Part shown: positions 1-10,961 of the stretch, piece by piece
Layout of the letters: each line of letters starts with the position of its first letter
Position numbering within the stretch: position 1 is the stretch's first letter
Origin: Roseateles oligotrophus
GTDB taxonomy: Bacteria; Pseudomonadota; Gammaproteobacteria; Burkholderiales; Burkholderiaceae_C
NCBI RefSeq assembly: GCF_014204525.1
Contig: NZ_JACHLP010000004.1
Coordinates: 310,001 to 374,000, forward strand
DNA length: 64,000 nucleotides
Reading direction: 5' to 3'
Made by a program: the position numbers and the translations under genes
Notes under the pieces: model-generated
What the model was told of the DNA's origin: nothing
Database searches by the model: none
Seen by the model: only the letters and a program-made list of their open reading frames with translations

Positions 1-287
1 CCGGCCAGATGACCGCCCCACTCATTGATGCGCAAAAAGTAATCGTTGGCCAGCACGTCCAGCTTCTGCTGGGTCTCGCCTTGCACATTGATGCTGTTGC
101 CGCCCAGCTCGCCGGTTTGCGCCCCATGCACACCGGCCAGGGCGCCCTGGCCCACGGCGCGGGCGATGGCCTTGCAGGCCATGGCCACGTCCAGGATCAG
201 GGCGTTGAAGTTGCCGCTGGCGGCGGGGTAGCGGCGGCGTTGCTCGATCAGGTACTGGGTCAGGGTTTGGCGTCCGGTCAGGGGCAT
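1..287 (-). CDS. fbp: Fructose-1,6-bisphosphatase class 1, N-terminal part (cut by window edge)
   Basis: Only the first 95 residues are present; the gene runs off the left edge. The start [18 protein letters not shown] and the stretch with AVGQGALAG and [10 protein letters not shown] match the N-terminus of class 1 fructose-1,6-bisphosphatase, which makes fructose-6-phosphate in the Calvin cycle and gluconeogenesis. It is the last visible gene of a minus-strand cbbL-cbbS-cbbX-cbbY-fbp operon, 69 bases after cbbY, so a Calvin-cycle role (cbbF) is likely. The active-site residues lie outside the window, so the family call rests on the N-terminus and the context. Confidence 0.88.
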   Translation of the reverse strand, partial: MPLTGRQTLTQYLIEQRRRYPAASGNFNALILDVAMACKAIARAVGQGALAGVHGAQTGELGGNSINVQGETQQKLDVLANDYFLRINEWGGHLA

Positions 288-356
288 GGCAGTCTCCGAG
301 ATGGTTTTGAATGGGGGTGAGCAAGGCTTGGGCCAGGTGCCGGGCTGCAAGCCTTT

Positions 357-1088
357 TCAGACGCTGAGGGCCAGCCCGCCCTGGGCGAAGCGCTGCCTGA
401 GTTCGCTCAAACGGGGCAGGGGCCTGCCCTCGTCGGCCTCGTGCAGCCACCAGGCCTGGCTGAAGTCCTGGCCCCGGGTGTAGGCGCTGGGGGCGACCAG
501 GGTGGACAGGCCGGCCGCGCGGGCGGCGCGCAGGCCGATTTCAGAGTCCTCGATGGCCAGGCAGGCCGAGGCCGGCAGCTTCAGCTGGGCCAGCACCTGC
601 TGGTAGACCTGGGGGTCGGGCTTTTTGCGCGGGGCCGTGCTGCCGTCGCCGACGGCGGCAAACCAGCGCCGCCACAAGGAACCCAGCTGGGGCCGCAGCA
701 AGGCCTCGATATTGGCCGGCGTGGTGGTGGTGGCCAGGGCCAGGGGCAGGCCAAGCTGGGCGGCGGCTTCCAGCAAGTCCAGCACGCCGGGGCGCAGGGG
801 CAGGTGGCTTTGCTGCAAGGCCTCGGTATAGAACCGGGTTTTGAGGGCGTGGATGGCGGCGATGCAGGCGGGCGTGTCCTGATGCTTGGCCGTGGCGGGT
901 TCGTGCATCTGCCAGAAATGGGCGATGCGCTCGTGTCCACCTGCCACTTTGAGCAGCCGGGTGTAAAGCTGCTGATCCCAGTGCCAGCCCAGCTTGAGCG
1001 TGGCAAAGGCCTGGTTGAAGGCGGCCAGATGGGCGGATTCGGTGTCGGCCAGCGTGCCGTCCACATCAAAGATCAAGGCTTGCAGCAT
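357..1088 (-). CDS. cbbY: CbbY-type HAD phosphatase
   Basis: A 243-residue HAD hydrolase. The nucleophile motif DVDGT is at residues 8-12, a Thr-rich motif II (LATTTTPAN) follows mid-protein, the motif III lysine is in KKPDPQVY and the motif IV acidic residues are in AIEDSEIG. CbbY proteins of RuBisCO operons remove misfire products such as xylulose-1,5-bisphosphate, protecting the enzyme from inhibition. The start chosen gives a normal HAD N-terminus and overlaps the end of cbbX by 23 bases, which implies translational coupling. Phosphoglycolate phosphatase (CbbZ) is the alternative; the operon position and the cap-domain length favour CbbY. Confidence 0.86.
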   Translation of the reverse strand: MLQALIFDVDGTLADTESAHLAAFNQAFATLKLGWHWDQQLYTRLLKVAGGHERIAHFWQMHEPATAKHQDTPACIAAIHALKTRFYTEALQQSHLPLRPGVLDLLEAAAQLGLPLALATTTTPANIEALLRPQLGSLWRRWFAAVGDGSTAPRKKPDPQVYQQVLAQLKLPASACLAIEDSEIGLRAARAAGLSTLVAPSAYTRGQDFSQAWWLHEADEGRPLPRLSELRQRFAQGGLALSV

Positions 1089-2046
1089 GGCGCGTTCCCT
1101 CGCTGTTGAAGAGGCTGCTGGCCAGGATGTCGGCCGGCGCCACGGTGCAGAGTTCTTCGGCGCTGAGCTGGCGGCCGGGGTCGGCAAACAGGCGGCTGGC
1201 CTGGCGCAGGCGGGCGCGGTCCAGGGCATTGCGCACGCTGCGGGCGTTGGCAAACTGGGGCTGGGCCAGGCGCAGGGTCAGGTAACGCTCGAACGCAGCG
1301 GCCCCACCTTCGCCAAAGCGGTAGTTCTGGGCGGCCAGCATTTGCTGGGCGATCTGCATCAGCTCGGGCGCGCTGTAGTCGGGGAACTGCAGGTGATGGG
1401 CGACGCGCGAGCGCATGCCGGGGTTGGACTGGAAGAAGGTGTCCATGCGGTCCCGGTAGCCGGCCAGGATGACGACCAGGTCATCGCGGTGGTTCTCCAT
1501 CATCTGCAGCAGGATCTCGATCGCCTCCTGGCCGTAGTCGCGCTCGTTCTCGGGGCGGTAGAGGTAGTAGGCCTCGTCGATGAAGAGCACGCCGCCCATG
1601 GCGCGCTTGATGACCTCGCGGGTCTTGGGCGCCGTGTGGCCGATGTACTGGCCCACCAGGTCGTCGCGCGTGACCGAGACCACATGGCCTTTGCGCACAT
1701 AGCCCAGGCGGTGCAGGATGGTGGCGCAGCGCAGGGCCACCGTGGTCTTGCCGGTGCCAGGGTTGCCGGTGAAGCACATATGCAGGCCCGGCGCCTGGGC
1801 GGCCAGGCCGAAGTTCAGGCGCAGCTTGTCGATCACCAAGAGGGCGGCGATGTCGCGGATGCGCGCCTTCACGCTCGCCAGGCCCACCAGCTCTTGGTCC
1901 AGCTCGCGCAGCACGCTTTCGATCTGCGTGTCGGCCAGCACCTCGGCGACCGAGCGGGCCTGGGCCAGCGGACTGGGCTCGGCCGCCACGGTGACTTCGG
2001 GCGCGGCCGGCGTGCTGCCGGGGATGGCGTAGAGCGGCGTGGACAT
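1066..2046 (-). CDS. cbbX: Red-type RuBisCO activase, AAA+ ATPase
   Basis: A 326-residue AAA+ protein. Walker A (GNPGTGKT) is at residues 94-101, Walker B ([10 protein letters not shown]) at about 151-160, and the pore-loop motif VGQYIGHT at about 131-138. CbbX hexamers use ATP to pull on the C-terminus of the red-type RuBisCO large subunit and release inhibitory sugar phosphates. The N-terminal 40 residues are low-complexity and Ala/Pro-rich. It lies 14 bases after cbbS and overlaps cbbY, as expected for a form IC cbb operon. The paired form IC large and small subunits support the assignment. Confidence 0.96.
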   Translation of the reverse strand: MSTPLYAIPGSTPAAPEVTVAAEPSPLAQARSVAEVLADTQIESVLRELDQELVGLASVKARIRDIAALLVIDKLRLNFGLAAQAPGLHMCFTGNPGTGKTTVALRCATILHRLGYVRKGHVVSVTRDDLVGQYIGHTAPKTREVIKRAMGGVLFIDEAYYLYRPENERDYGQEAIEILLQMMENHRDDLVVILAGYRDRMDTFFQSNPGMRSRVAHHLQFPDYSAPELMQIAQQMLAAQNYRFGEGGAAAFERYLTLRLAQPQFANARSVRNALDRARLRQASRLFADPGRQLSAEELCTVAPADILASSLFNSEGTRHAASLDL

Positions 2047-2060
2047 GGCGGCTTAGCTCC

Positions 2061-2507
2061 TCAGCCCTTGCTGCCGTAGCGCTCGCCCTCGGGGCGGTCG
2101 GCGGCATAGCTGCGCGTGGTGTAGTGCAGGCTGCGGCCGTTCACCTCCTGGCGCTCCAGCATGAAGCCGGGCTCGCGCTCCGGGCGGTTGACGATGAAGC
2201 TCATGGCAATGGTTTCGACGCCGCGAGTGGAGTCGAATGCCATCAGGCGGATGTAGCGGCCCGGCACGGCCTTGCGGCAGGCCTGCAGCTCCAGCATCAC
2301 GGCGGCGGCGTCGTGCAGGTCGAACATGGGGTTGCCATACATGCTCCAGTAGGTGTTGCGGGGGTGGGGGTCGTCGGTGTATTCGATGCTCCAGGCATAG
2401 CCCTTGGCCAGGCCGTAGCTGATCTGCAGGGCTATCTCTTCGTCGTTCAGCGGCGGCAGAAAGCTGAACTGGCCCTGGGTGATGTGGCCGGTGGGGTTGC
2501 TCATCAT
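2061..2507 (-). CDS. cbbS: RuBisCO small subunit, form I red-type
   Basis: A 148-residue small subunit. Visible family features are the N-terminal GQFSFLPPLND segment, the central SIEYTDDPHPRNTYW segment, and a long C-terminal extension (about residues 100-148) that in red-type enzymes forms the hairpin lining the central channel in place of the green-type loop. Together with CbbL it forms the L8S8 holoenzyme. The start is the first of two adjacent ATG codons; a GGAG sits nine bases upstream, and the second ATG (from 2504) is equally possible. It begins 22 bases after the cbbL stop. Confidence 0.95.
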   Translation of the reverse strand: MMSNPTGHITQGQFSFLPPLNDEEIALQISYGLAKGYAWSIEYTDDPHPRNTYWSMYGNPMFDLHDAAAVMLELQACRKAVPGRYIRLMAFDSTRGVETIAMSFIVNRPEREPGFMLERQEVNGRSLHYTTRSYAADRPEGERYGSKG

Positions 2508-2529
2508 GGTGTGCTGCTCCGTTTGTTCG

Positions 2530-4090
<1,561 letters not shown>

Positions 4091-4096
4091 TGCTGA

Positions 4097-5035
4097 ATGA
4101 AAAACGCCACCTTCCGCCAGCTGCGCGTGTTCAGCGAGGTGGCGCGCCAGCTCAGCTTTGCCAAGGCCGCGCAAAACCTGCACCTGACGCCGCCGGCCGT
4201 GACCATGCAGATCCGCGAGCTGGAAGGCCATGTGGGCATGCCTTTGTTCGACCGCCGCGGCCGCCAGGTGGCGTTGACCACGGTGGGGGAATACATGCTG
4301 GTCTACGCCCGCAAAATCCTCGCCACGCTGAAGGACGCCGAGGACGCCGCCGCCCGGCTGCAAAAGCTGGAGGCCGGCCAGCTCAGCATAGGCATGGTCA
4401 GCACGGCCAAGTATTTTTTGCCCCGCCTGCTGGCCGAGTTCCGCCGCGAGCATGAGGGCGTGGACATACGCCTGGCCGTGGGCAATCGCGAGCAGCTGGT
4501 GCAGATGCTGCATGCCAACGAGGTGGACATCGCCATCATGGGCCGTCCGCCTAAAGAGTTAGCCACGCGGGCCGAGCCCTTTGCCGCCCACCCCCATGTG
4601 TTTGTGGCCGCCGTCGATCACCCGCTGGCGCGGGCCGAGGCCATCTCGGCCGAGGAGTTGCGCGAGCCCGGCTTCATCATGCGCGAGCCCGGCTCGGGCA
4701 CCCGCAATGCCGTGGAGCAGTTTTTTGCCGAGGCCCATATCACTCCCCGCGTGAGCATGGAGATGTCCAGCAACGAGACCATCAAGCAGGCCGTGATGGC
4801 CGGCATGGGCCTGAGTTTTCTGTCTCTGCACACCCTGGGCCTGGAGCTGGACCAGGGCCTGATCGCCATGCTGGACGTGCAGGGCGCGCCGGTGTTGCGC
4901 GCCTGGCATGTGGTCAACACCTCCGCCAAGCTGCTCTCACCCGCCGCCGAGGCTTTTCGTTACTTCGTGCTGGAGCGGGGCGAGGGGTTCCTGGCCAGCC
5001 AGTTTGCCAGGCATGTGGCACTGGGTGCGGGCTGA
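4097..5035 (+). CDS. cbbR: LysR-type regulator of the cbb operon
   Basis: A 312-residue LysR family regulator. The N-terminal winged helix-turn-helix (FRQLRVFSEVARQLSFAKAAQNLHLTPPAVTMQI, with key residues A, L, T and P in the recognition helix) spans about residues 5-65, and a periplasmic-binding-like effector domain fills about residues 90-300. CbbR proteins respond to Calvin-cycle metabolites and activate the divergent cbb operon. Divergence from cbbL with only 100 bases between starts, and TNA-N7-TNA motifs in that gap, support the name. An AAGGAA ribosome-binding site lies seven bases before the ATG. Confidence 0.93.
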   Translation: MKNATFRQLRVFSEVARQLSFAKAAQNLHLTPPAVTMQIRELEGHVGMPLFDRRGRQVALTTVGEYMLVYARKILATLKDAEDAAARLQKLEAGQLSIGMVSTAKYFLPRLLAEFRREHEGVDIRLAVGNREQLVQMLHANEVDIAIMGRPPKELATRAEPFAAHPHVFVAAVDHPLARAEAISAEELREPGFIMREPGSGTRNAVEQFFAEAHITPRVSMEMSSNETIKQAVMAGMGLSFLSLHTLGLELDQGLIAMLDVQGAPVLRAWHVVNTSAKLLSPAAEAFRYFVLERGEGFLASQFARHVALGAG

Positions 5036-5092
5036 GGGGCCAGCGACGGCATGCATGCAGAATGCGGCTTGCTGAGATACAAGCGCTTCACC

Positions 5093-5596
5093 ATGCTGCA
5101 CATCCGTCTTTTCCAGGCTTCCGACTCCCTCACCGAACTGACGGCCTTGCTGCACCGCGCCTATGCGCGCCTGGGCCAGATGGGTTTGAACTACACCGCC
5201 GTCGATCAGTCTGCGGAAGTCACGGCCCAGCGCATGCGCGGTGGCCGCTGTTTCGTGGTTGTTGATGCAAGCGACAAGCTGCTCGGCACCCTCGTCGTCC
5301 AGCCCACTTATGCGGCCAACGAATGCGAGTACTTCACCCGCTCCGGCGTGGCGGCCGTCCATCAGTTTGCGGTGGACCCGGCGCGTCAAGGCGCGGGCAT
5401 CGGCCGCATGCTGCTGCAGCAGGCCGAACAATGGGCCCGGGAGTCCGGCCACACCGAACTCGCCATGGACACGGCTGAGCAAGCCAGCCATTTGATCGCG
5501 CTCTATGCCGGCCTCGGCTACAGCCAAGTCGGCTGGGTGCAATGGCCCGGCAAGCTCTATCGCAGCGTCGTTCTCAGCAAGCGGCTTGCCGGATGA
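5093..5596 (+). CDS. GNAT family N-acetyltransferase
   Basis: A GNAT-fold acyltransferase of about 167 residues. The acetyl-CoA pyrophosphate-binding motif is visible as VDPARQGAGIGRMLLQQAE, followed by the later LYAGLGYSQVG segment typical of motif B. The substrate is not recognisable. The start at 5093 (MLHIRLFQASD) matches the usual beginning of the domain; an in-frame ATG at 5051 would add 14 residues with no family character. It follows cbbR by about 57 bases on the same strand but has no evident link to carbon fixation. Nearest guesses are small-molecule or protein N-acetylation. Confidence 0.8.
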   Translation: MLHIRLFQASDSLTELTALLHRAYARLGQMGLNYTAVDQSAEVTAQRMRGGRCFVVVDASDKLLGTLVVQPTYAANECEYFTRSGVAAVHQFAVDPARQGAGIGRMLLQQAEQWARESGHTELAMDTAEQASHLIALYAGLGYSQVGWVQWPGKLYRSVVLSKRLAG

Positions 5597-5629
5597 AAGC
5601 CAGCCTTTGCACTGGCCGGCTTGCCCAGC

Positions 5630-6631
5630 CTATTTGCCGCGGCCGCTGCTGGCCAGCCCGGCGCGCCGCAGCGGCAGCATGGGCGAGGGGCTGGTGACGC
5701 TGGGGTCGAAGGGGTGGACCAACTGCCCGTTCATCGAGGCGATGATGCGCAACACATAGTTGCGGGTTTCGGCATAGGGCGGCACGCCTTGATAGCGCTC
5801 CACCGCGCGCTCGCCGGCGTTGTAGGCCGCCAGCGTGAGCAGCAGATCGCCCTCGAAATAAGCCAGCAACCAGCGCAGATAAGCCATGCCGCCCCGGATG
5901 TTCTGCGCCGGATCGCTGGGCTTGGCGACCTTGAAGCGGGCGGCCGTCTCGGGGATCAGTTGCATCAGGCCTTGCGCATTCTTGGGTGACAGCGCCTGCG
6001 GATCGAAGTTGGACTCGCGCGCCATCACGGCCAGCACCAGATGCGGGGCGAGTTGGTAGTCGGGCGCATGCAGATCGACATAACGAACAATGGCAGCGGG
6101 TGCATTGGCCGGCGGCGGCGGTGGCTTGATGGCGGCCAGCTGCGCGGATTTTTTCGGGGCTGCGGCCAGTGGTGCCGGGTCGCTGTCGGGCGGGCGCAGG
6201 CAGGCCGGGGGTGGGCCCTGGGGCGTGCCCATGGCGGCCAGCATATTCTGCGCCTGCACCATGCCTTGCTCGGCCGCGGCGGCAAAGAGGTGGGCGGCCT
6301 GGGCATCGTCGCGGGCGATGCCGCGCGGGTTGACCAGCATCCAGGCCAGATTGAACTGAGCCACCGGGTCGCCGAAGCGGGCGGCGCGGCAATAGAGTTG
6401 GGCGGCGGCCACGGCATCGCGGGGCACGCCATCACCATGCTCCAGGGCCTCGGCCTCGCGCCGCCAGCGCTCTACCTGGGCCGGTACCACCGGCCCGGTC
6501 TCGGCCGGTGGGGTGCTGGGGCGGGGCAGGGCGTCCAGGCCCGCGGCGCCGGCTGGCTGGGCCGCGGCGGGGAGGGCGCAGAGCCCGAGCAGCAGGGCGC
6601 TCAGCAACAGGGTCGGGTGGTAGCGGGGCAT
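5630..6631 (-). CDS. Lytic transglycosylase with N-terminal Sel1-like repeats
   Basis: A 333-residue exported murein hydrolase. A signal peptide (residues 1-24, ending ALPAAAQ) is followed by two Sel1-like repeats (about 60-135, AAQLYCRAARFGDPVAQFNLAWM and AAHLFAAAAEQG units), a Pro-rich linker, and a C-terminal SLT domain. The catalytic glutamate is in MARESNFDP, with the downstream GLMQLIPETA and AAYNAGERAVERYQGVPPYAET motifs. Such enzymes cleave peptidoglycan to anhydromuropeptides in the periplasm. It is not the usual MltE or Slt length; the fusion with Sel1 repeats suggests a protein-binding role in addition to catalysis. It lies 27 bases after yicC. Confidence 0.87.
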   Translation of the reverse strand: MPRYHPTLLLSALLLGLCALPAAAQPAGAAGLDALPRPSTPPAETGPVVPAQVERWRREAEALEHGDGVPRDAVAAAQLYCRAARFGDPVAQFNLAWMLVNPRGIARDDAQAAHLFAAAAEQGMVQAQNMLAAMGTPQGPPPACLRPPDSDPAPLAAAPKKSAQLAAIKPPPPPANAPAAIVRYVDLHAPDYQLAPHLVLAVMARESNFDPQALSPKNAQGLMQLIPETAARFKVAKPSDPAQNIRGGMAYLRWLLAYFEGDLLLTLAAYNAGERAVERYQGVPPYAETRNYVLRIIASMNGQLVHPFDPSVTSPSPMLPLRRAGLASSGRGK

Positions 6632-6658
6632 GGTGTTGAGGCCGGCTGGCGCCCAGCG

Positions 6659-7573
6659 TCATTCAATGTTTTGCACCTGCTCACGCAACTGCTCGACCGC
6701 CACCTTCATCTCCACCGAGATATTGGTCAGCTCCAGGGCGGCGGCCTTGGAGCCCAGGGTGTTGGCCTCGCGGTGCAGTTCCTGGATCAGGAAGTCCAGG
6801 CGCTTGCCGATCTCGCCACCTTTTTTGAGCAGGCGGGCGATTTCTTCCAGATGGGCGCGCAGGCGGGCCAGCTCTTCGGCCACGTCGATGCGGATGGCAT
6901 AGGCCGCCGCCTCGTTGAGGGCACGCTCGCGCAGATTCTCCTCGGGGATGGTCTGGGCCGCACCGGTGTTGGCCAGGGCTTCTTGCCAGCGCTCCAGAAA
7001 GCGCTGCTGCTGGCGCTGCACGATGGCGGGCAGCAGGGGTTCGGCGGCATCGGCCAGCTTGCGCAGATGCTTGATGCGCTCCATCAGAATGGCGACCAGT
7101 TTCTCGCCCTCGCGTTCACGCGCTTCCAGCAGGCCTTGCAAGCAGGCCTTGGTGGCCTCCATGGCGGCTTCGTCCAGCTTCTCGCTGGCATTGCCGCCGC
7201 TCTTGCACCATTGCAAGGCCTCGTGCACGGACAGGGGCTGGGCCTTGGGCAGCCAGTTCTGCACCGAGCCTTCCAGACGGGCCAGCTTGCCCAACTGCTC
7301 GGCTTGGGGTTGCGGCCAGTTGCTGTCGTTTTCGCGCTGGGTGTTGATGCGCAGTTCGATCTTGCCGCGCTTGAGCTTGGCCGTCAGCAGCTCGCGCAGG
7401 GCGGGCTCCAGGCCGCGCAGGTCTTCGGGCATGCGAAAACCCAGGTCCAGAAAGCGCCCGTTGACCGAGCGGATCTCGACCGAGAGCTTGGCGCTGCCGG
7501 CCGGGGAGTTTTCACTGGGGGAGGTGGATTGCGAGCTGGCGCTGGCATATCCGGTCATGCTGTAGACTGGCAT
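6659..7573 (-). CDS. yicC: YicC family endoribonuclease
   Basis: A 304-residue protein of the YicC/YloC family. The conserved MTGYASA-like start, the segment SVEIRSVNGRFLDLGFRMP and the C-terminal DUF1732 segment (KKGGEIGKRLDFLIQELHREANTLGSKA) are all present. Members have been shown to act as endoribonucleases affecting small-RNA stability, and they often lie near rph and gmk. Here it is divergent from the kinase gene with only 31 bases between starts. An in-frame insertion of Ser/Pro-rich residues (about 10-26) near the N-terminus is unusual. The reaction is inferred from the family. Confidence 0.9.
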   Translation of the reverse strand: MPVYSMTGYASASSQSTSPSENSPAGSAKLSVEIRSVNGRFLDLGFRMPEDLRGLEPALRELLTAKLKRGKIELRINTQRENDSNWPQPQAEQLGKLARLEGSVQNWLPKAQPLSVHEALQWCKSGGNASEKLDEAAMEATKACLQGLLEAREREGEKLVAILMERIKHLRKLADAAEPLLPAIVQRQQQRFLERWQEALANTGAAQTIPEENLRERALNEAAAYAIRIDVAEELARLRAHLEEIARLLKKGGEIGKRLDFLIQELHREANTLGSKAAALELTNISVEMKVAVEQLREQVQNIE

Positions 7574-7604
7574 CTAGCGTCCGGTGTGGAAATAAAAGTC
7601 AATT

Positions 7605-8573
7605 ATGTCAAAGCCGAAACCGGCCCCACTGCCCGCAGGAACGGTGGTCGGGGGTTACCAGATCATCAAGCGATTGGCCGCCGGTGGCTTCGGGGTGGTT
7701 TATCTGGCCGAAGACCCCGAGCGCCATCTCGTCGCCCTCAAGGAATACCTGCCTTCCAGCCTGGCCGAGCGTTCGCCCGGCGAGTTGACGCCGCGTGTCA
7801 AACCCGAGAAGCAGCCGCTCTACCGCCTGGGCCTGAAGAGCTTTTTCGAGGAAGGCCGCTCGCTGGCCCAGATCTCGCACCCCAGCGTGGTCTCGGTGCT
7901 GAACTTTCTGCGCGAGAACGAAACGGTCTATATGGTGATGAATTATCTGCAGGGCGATACCCTGCAGGACTTCATCGTCACCGCCCGCGATCTCAAGCGC
8001 GACAAGGTGTTCCGCGAGTCCACCATACGCAGCCTGTTCGACGAGATCCTGCGCGGCCTGCGCATCGTGCATCAGCACAAGATGTTGCATCTGGACATCA
8101 AGCCCGCCAATATCTTCATCACCAACGAGAACAAGGCCGTGCTGCTGGACTTCGGCGCCGCGCGTGAGGTGCTGAGCAAGGAAGGCAATTTCATCCGCCC
8201 CATGTACACGCCCGGCTTTGCCGCGCCCGAGATGTACCGGCGCGATGGCGCGCTAGGCCCCTGGACCGATATCTACGCCATCGGCGCCTGCATCTATGCC
8301 TGCATGCAGGGCTATCCGCCTAACGACGCGCCGCAGCGCCTGGAAAAAGACCGGCTGGCGCTGAGCCTGTCGCGCCTGCGCAATGTCTATTCCGACAACC
8401 TCATCGAGGTGACCGAGTGGTGCATGGCGCTGGACCCGCTGTCGCGCCCGCAAAGCGTGTTTGCGCTGCAAAAAGAATTGTCGCGCGAGACCGAGAGGCG
8501 CTACACCAAGCTGTCCTTCAGCGAGCGCCTGAAACTGCAGTTGGAGAATCTGAAGACCGGGGCCAAGGCGTGA
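7605..8573 (+). CDS. Eukaryotic-type Ser/Thr protein kinase
   Basis: A 322-residue soluble Hanks-type kinase. The glycine loop (LAAGGFGVVYLAED) begins at about residue 24, the ATP-anchoring lysine is in LVALKEYLP, the catalytic loop is HLDIKPANIF, the DFG is in LLDFGAAREV, and the APE is in GFAAPEMY. There is no transmembrane segment or extracellular sensor domain, unlike PknB, so it acts in the cytoplasm. Its stop overlaps the GTG start of the downstream PP2C phosphatase, so the two form a coupled kinase-phosphatase unit. Substrates cannot be named from sequence. Confidence 0.93.
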   Translation: MSKPKPAPLPAGTVVGGYQIIKRLAAGGFGVVYLAEDPERHLVALKEYLPSSLAERSPGELTPRVKPEKQPLYRLGLKSFFEEGRSLAQISHPSVVSVLNFLRENETVYMVMNYLQGDTLQDFIVTARDLKRDKVFRESTIRSLFDEILRGLRIVHQHKMLHLDIKPANIFITNENKAVLLDFGAAREVLSKEGNFIRPMYTPGFAAPEMYRRDGALGPWTDIYAIGACIYACMQGYPPNDAPQRLEKDRLALSLSRLRNVYSDNLIEVTEWCMALDPLSRPQSVFALQKELSRETERRYTKLSFSERLKLQLENLKTGAKA

Positions 8574-9568
8574 GATTCAGCACCTACCAGGTCAGCCGCA
8601 AGGGCGGGCGCGAGAAAAACGAAGACCGCATGGGTTATTGCTACACCCGCGAGGCGGGTCTGTTTGCTCTGGCCGATGGCATGGGCGGCCACCCCGAGGG
8701 CGAGGTCGCCGCGCAACTGGCCTTGCAAACCCTGGCCGCCATGTTTCAGCGGGAGGCGGCCCCGGCGCTGGTCGATCCCGGCCAATTTTTGCAGGACGCC
8801 GTCCAGATTGCGCATCAGCAATTGCTGCGCTATGGCGCGGAGAAAGGCATGAGCGACACGCCGCGCACCACCGTCGTGGCCTGCGTGTTGCAGGGGCGCA
8901 CCGCCTACTGGGCGCATTGCGGCGATTCCCGCCTCTATATGCTGCGCGCCGGCCGCCTGGTGGCCCGCACCCGCGACCATTCCTATAGCGAGCTGCAGAC
9001 CGCCCTGGGCCGTCTGCCGCAGCCGGGTGAGCATTTCAACCGCAATGTCTTGTTCACCTGCCTGGGCAGCCCGGGCAAGCCCATGATAGACAGCTTCGGC
9101 CCCATGCAGCTGGAGATGAGAGATCGCCTGCTGCTGTGCTCCGACGGCCTGTGGGACAACGTGGCCGACGACGAGATCGTCAGCCTGCTGGCGGCGCATA
9201 CCATCACCGATGGCGTGCCCGAGCTGGTCGAGCAGGCCCTGCGCAACGGCGGCCCACGCTGCGACAATGTCACCGCCCTGGCGGTGGAGTGGGAGGGCGC
9301 GGGCGAGCCCGACCCCGATTCCAGCCAGGATTTGAAGGATCTGGGCTTCGCCTCGACGATTCAAGGCCTGGGCCTGGGCAATGAGCGCCGCTTCGAGATG
9401 GACGAGGCCGAGATCGAGCGCTCGGTGCGCGAAATCAACGAAACCATACGCCTGGCCAAGCAAAGGGCCAGCAGCGAGCCGGCCGAGGCCTTGATGCCGG
9501 CTGCAATGCCGGATTCAACGCGGCTGCGGGAAATCATGTCCAGCCGCGTTGGCACAAAGAAAACCTGA
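8570..9568 (+). CDS. PP2C family Ser/Thr phosphatase
   Basis: A 332-residue PPM-type metal-dependent phosphatase. The metal-binding motifs [36 protein letters not shown] and [11 protein letters not shown] are intact. A C-terminal extension of about 85 residues is Glu/Arg-rich, helical-looking and of unknown role. The GTG start at 8570 overlaps the kinase stop (GTGA) and gives the usual N-terminus [19 protein letters not shown]. The open frame extends further upstream inside the kinase gene, but that part is antisense-like and out of family. It presumably reverses phosphorylation by the adjacent kinase. Confidence 0.92.
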   Translation: MRFSTYQVSRKGGREKNEDRMGYCYTREAGLFALADGMGGHPEGEVAAQLALQTLAAMFQREAAPALVDPGQFLQDAVQIAHQQLLRYGAEKGMSDTPRTTVVACVLQGRTAYWAHCGDSRLYMLRAGRLVARTRDHSYSELQTALGRLPQPGEHFNRNVLFTCLGSPGKPMIDSFGPMQLEMRDRLLLCSDGLWDNVADDEIVSLLAAHTITDGVPELVEQALRNGGPRCDNVTALAVEWEGAGEPDPDSSQDLKDLGFASTIQGLGLGNERRFEMDEAEIERSVREINETIRLAKQRASSEPAEALMPAAMPDSTRLREIMSSRVGTKKT

Positions 9569-9581
9569 GGATTCTTCATTC

Positions 9582-10331
9582 ATGACTGCTGAGAACATAC
9601 TGCCGGGCACTTTTGAGCGCTCGGCTGGACGCGCTGCTAACGCCCTGCGCCCGGTGACCATCACCCGCAACTACACCTGCCATGCCGAGGGCTCGGTGCT
9701 GATCGAATTCGGCGGCACCAAGGTGTTGTGCACCGCCTCGGTGGAGGAAAAAGTGCCGCCGCACAAGCGCGGTTCGGGCGAGGGCTGGGTGACGGCCGAG
9801 TACGGCATGCTGCCCCGCGCCACCCACACCCGTAGCGACCGTGAGGCCGCCCGCGGCAAGCAAAGCGGCCGCACGCAGGAGATCCAGCGTCTGATCGGCC
9901 GCTCGCTGCGCTGTGTGTTCGATCTGAGCCTGCTGGGCGAACGCACCATCGCCCTGGACTGCGATGTGCTGCAGGCCGACGGCGGCACCCGCACGGCCGC
10001 CATCACCGGCGCCTTTGTGGCCGCTTCTGACGCGGTCAGCTGGCTGCTGGCGCAGGGCAAGATCGCACAAACGCCCATCAAGGATGCGGTCGCCGCCATC
10101 TCGGTCGGCATCGTCAACGGCCAGCCCTTGCTGGACCTGGAGTACACCGAGGACGCCGGCTGCGACACCGATATGAATGTGGTGATGACCGCTGCCGGCG
10201 GCATGGTGGAGCTGCAGGGCACGGCCGAGGGCGCGGCCTTCAGCCGAGTCGAGATGAATGCGCTGCTGGACCTGGCCGAAAAAGGCATTGGCGAATTGCT
10301 GGCCGCTCAGCGCCAGGCCCTGGGACTTTGA
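9582..10331 (+). CDS. rph: Ribonuclease PH
   Basis: A 249-residue phosphorolytic 3' to 5' exoribonuclease that trims tRNA 3' ends. Family hallmarks are [22 protein letters not shown] near the N-terminus, [36 protein letters not shown] and [19 protein letters not shown]. The start at 9582 gives the normal N-terminus; an earlier in-frame start would add 11 residues and overlap the phosphatase. It begins 13 bases after the phosphatase stop and is followed by rdgB six bases later, an arrangement common in proteobacteria. Confidence 0.97.
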   Translation: MTAENILPGTFERSAGRAANALRPVTITRNYTCHAEGSVLIEFGGTKVLCTASVEEKVPPHKRGSGEGWVTAEYGMLPRATHTRSDREAARGKQSGRTQEIQRLIGRSLRCVFDLSLLGERTIALDCDVLQADGGTRTAAITGAFVAASDAVSWLLAQGKIAQTPIKDAVAAISVGIVNGQPLLDLEYTEDAGCDTDMNVVMTAAGGMVELQGTAEGAAFSRVEMNALLDLAEKGIGELLAAQRQALGL

Positions 10332-10337
10332 GTCGAG

Positions 10338-10961
10338 ATGTTGATGACGCGTTTGGTTTTGGCCTCCAACAATGCCAAGAAGCTGGCGGAGTTGCAGGCG
10401 CTGTTCGCGCCCCTGGGCGTGGAGCTGGTGACGCAGGGCTCGCTGGGTATTCCCGAGGCCGAGGAACCTTTTGACAGCTTTGTCGAGAACGGGCTGGCCA
10501 AGGCGCGCCACGCCGCGCGCTTGAGCGGCCTGCCGGCCCTGGCCGATGACTCCGGCCTGGCGGTGGAGGCCTTGGGCGGCGCGCCGGGCGTGCTGTCGGC
10601 GCGTTATGCCACGCTGTTCGGCCAGCCCAAGACGGACGCCGACAACAACCGCGTGCTGCTCGCGCAGATGGCGCATCTGCGCGAGCCGGCGCAGCGCGCG
10701 GCGCGCTTTGTCTGCTCGCTGGTGGCCGTGCGCAGCGCCACCGATCCCGAGCCCCTGATCGCCATGGGCCGCTGGCAGGGGCAGATCTTGCCGGCGCTGG
10801 CGGGCGAGGGCGGTTTTGGTTATGACCCGCTGATGTTCATCCCCAGTCTGGGCCAAAGCGTGGCCCAGCTGAGCGCAGCGCAAAAGAATGCGCTGAGCCA
10901 TCGGGCCCTGGCCGCCGCCGACTTGCTGCGGCAGTTGCGCGAGGTCTGGCATCTTGGCTGA
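10338..10961 (+). CDS. rdgB: dITP/XTP pyrophosphatase
   Basis: A 207-residue Ham1-family nucleotide-sanitising enzyme that hydrolyses non-canonical purine triphosphates (dITP, XTP) to monophosphates. Recognisable motifs are LVLASNNAKKLAEL at the N-terminus, EPFDSFVENGLAKARHAA, GLPALADDSGLAVEALGGAPGV and the C-terminal GGFGYDPLMFIP and KNALSHRA. It follows rph and overlaps the start of hemW, so the three are likely cotranscribed. Confidence 0.96.
   Translation: MLMTRLVLASNNAKKLAELQALFAPLGVELVTQGSLGIPEAEEPFDSFVENGLAKARHAARLSGLPALADDSGLAVEALGGAPGVLSARYATLFGQPKTDADNNRVLLAQMAHLREPAQRAARFVCSLVAVRSATDPEPLIAMGRWQGQILPALAGEGGFGYDPLMFIPSLGQSVAQLSAAQKNALSHRALAAADLLRQLREVWHLG

Noticed and set aside
6041-8167. 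Long plus-strand frame across the transglycosylase and yicC
   Set aside because: It is antisense to two recognised genes and its end overlaps the kinase in another frame; no protein family fits.
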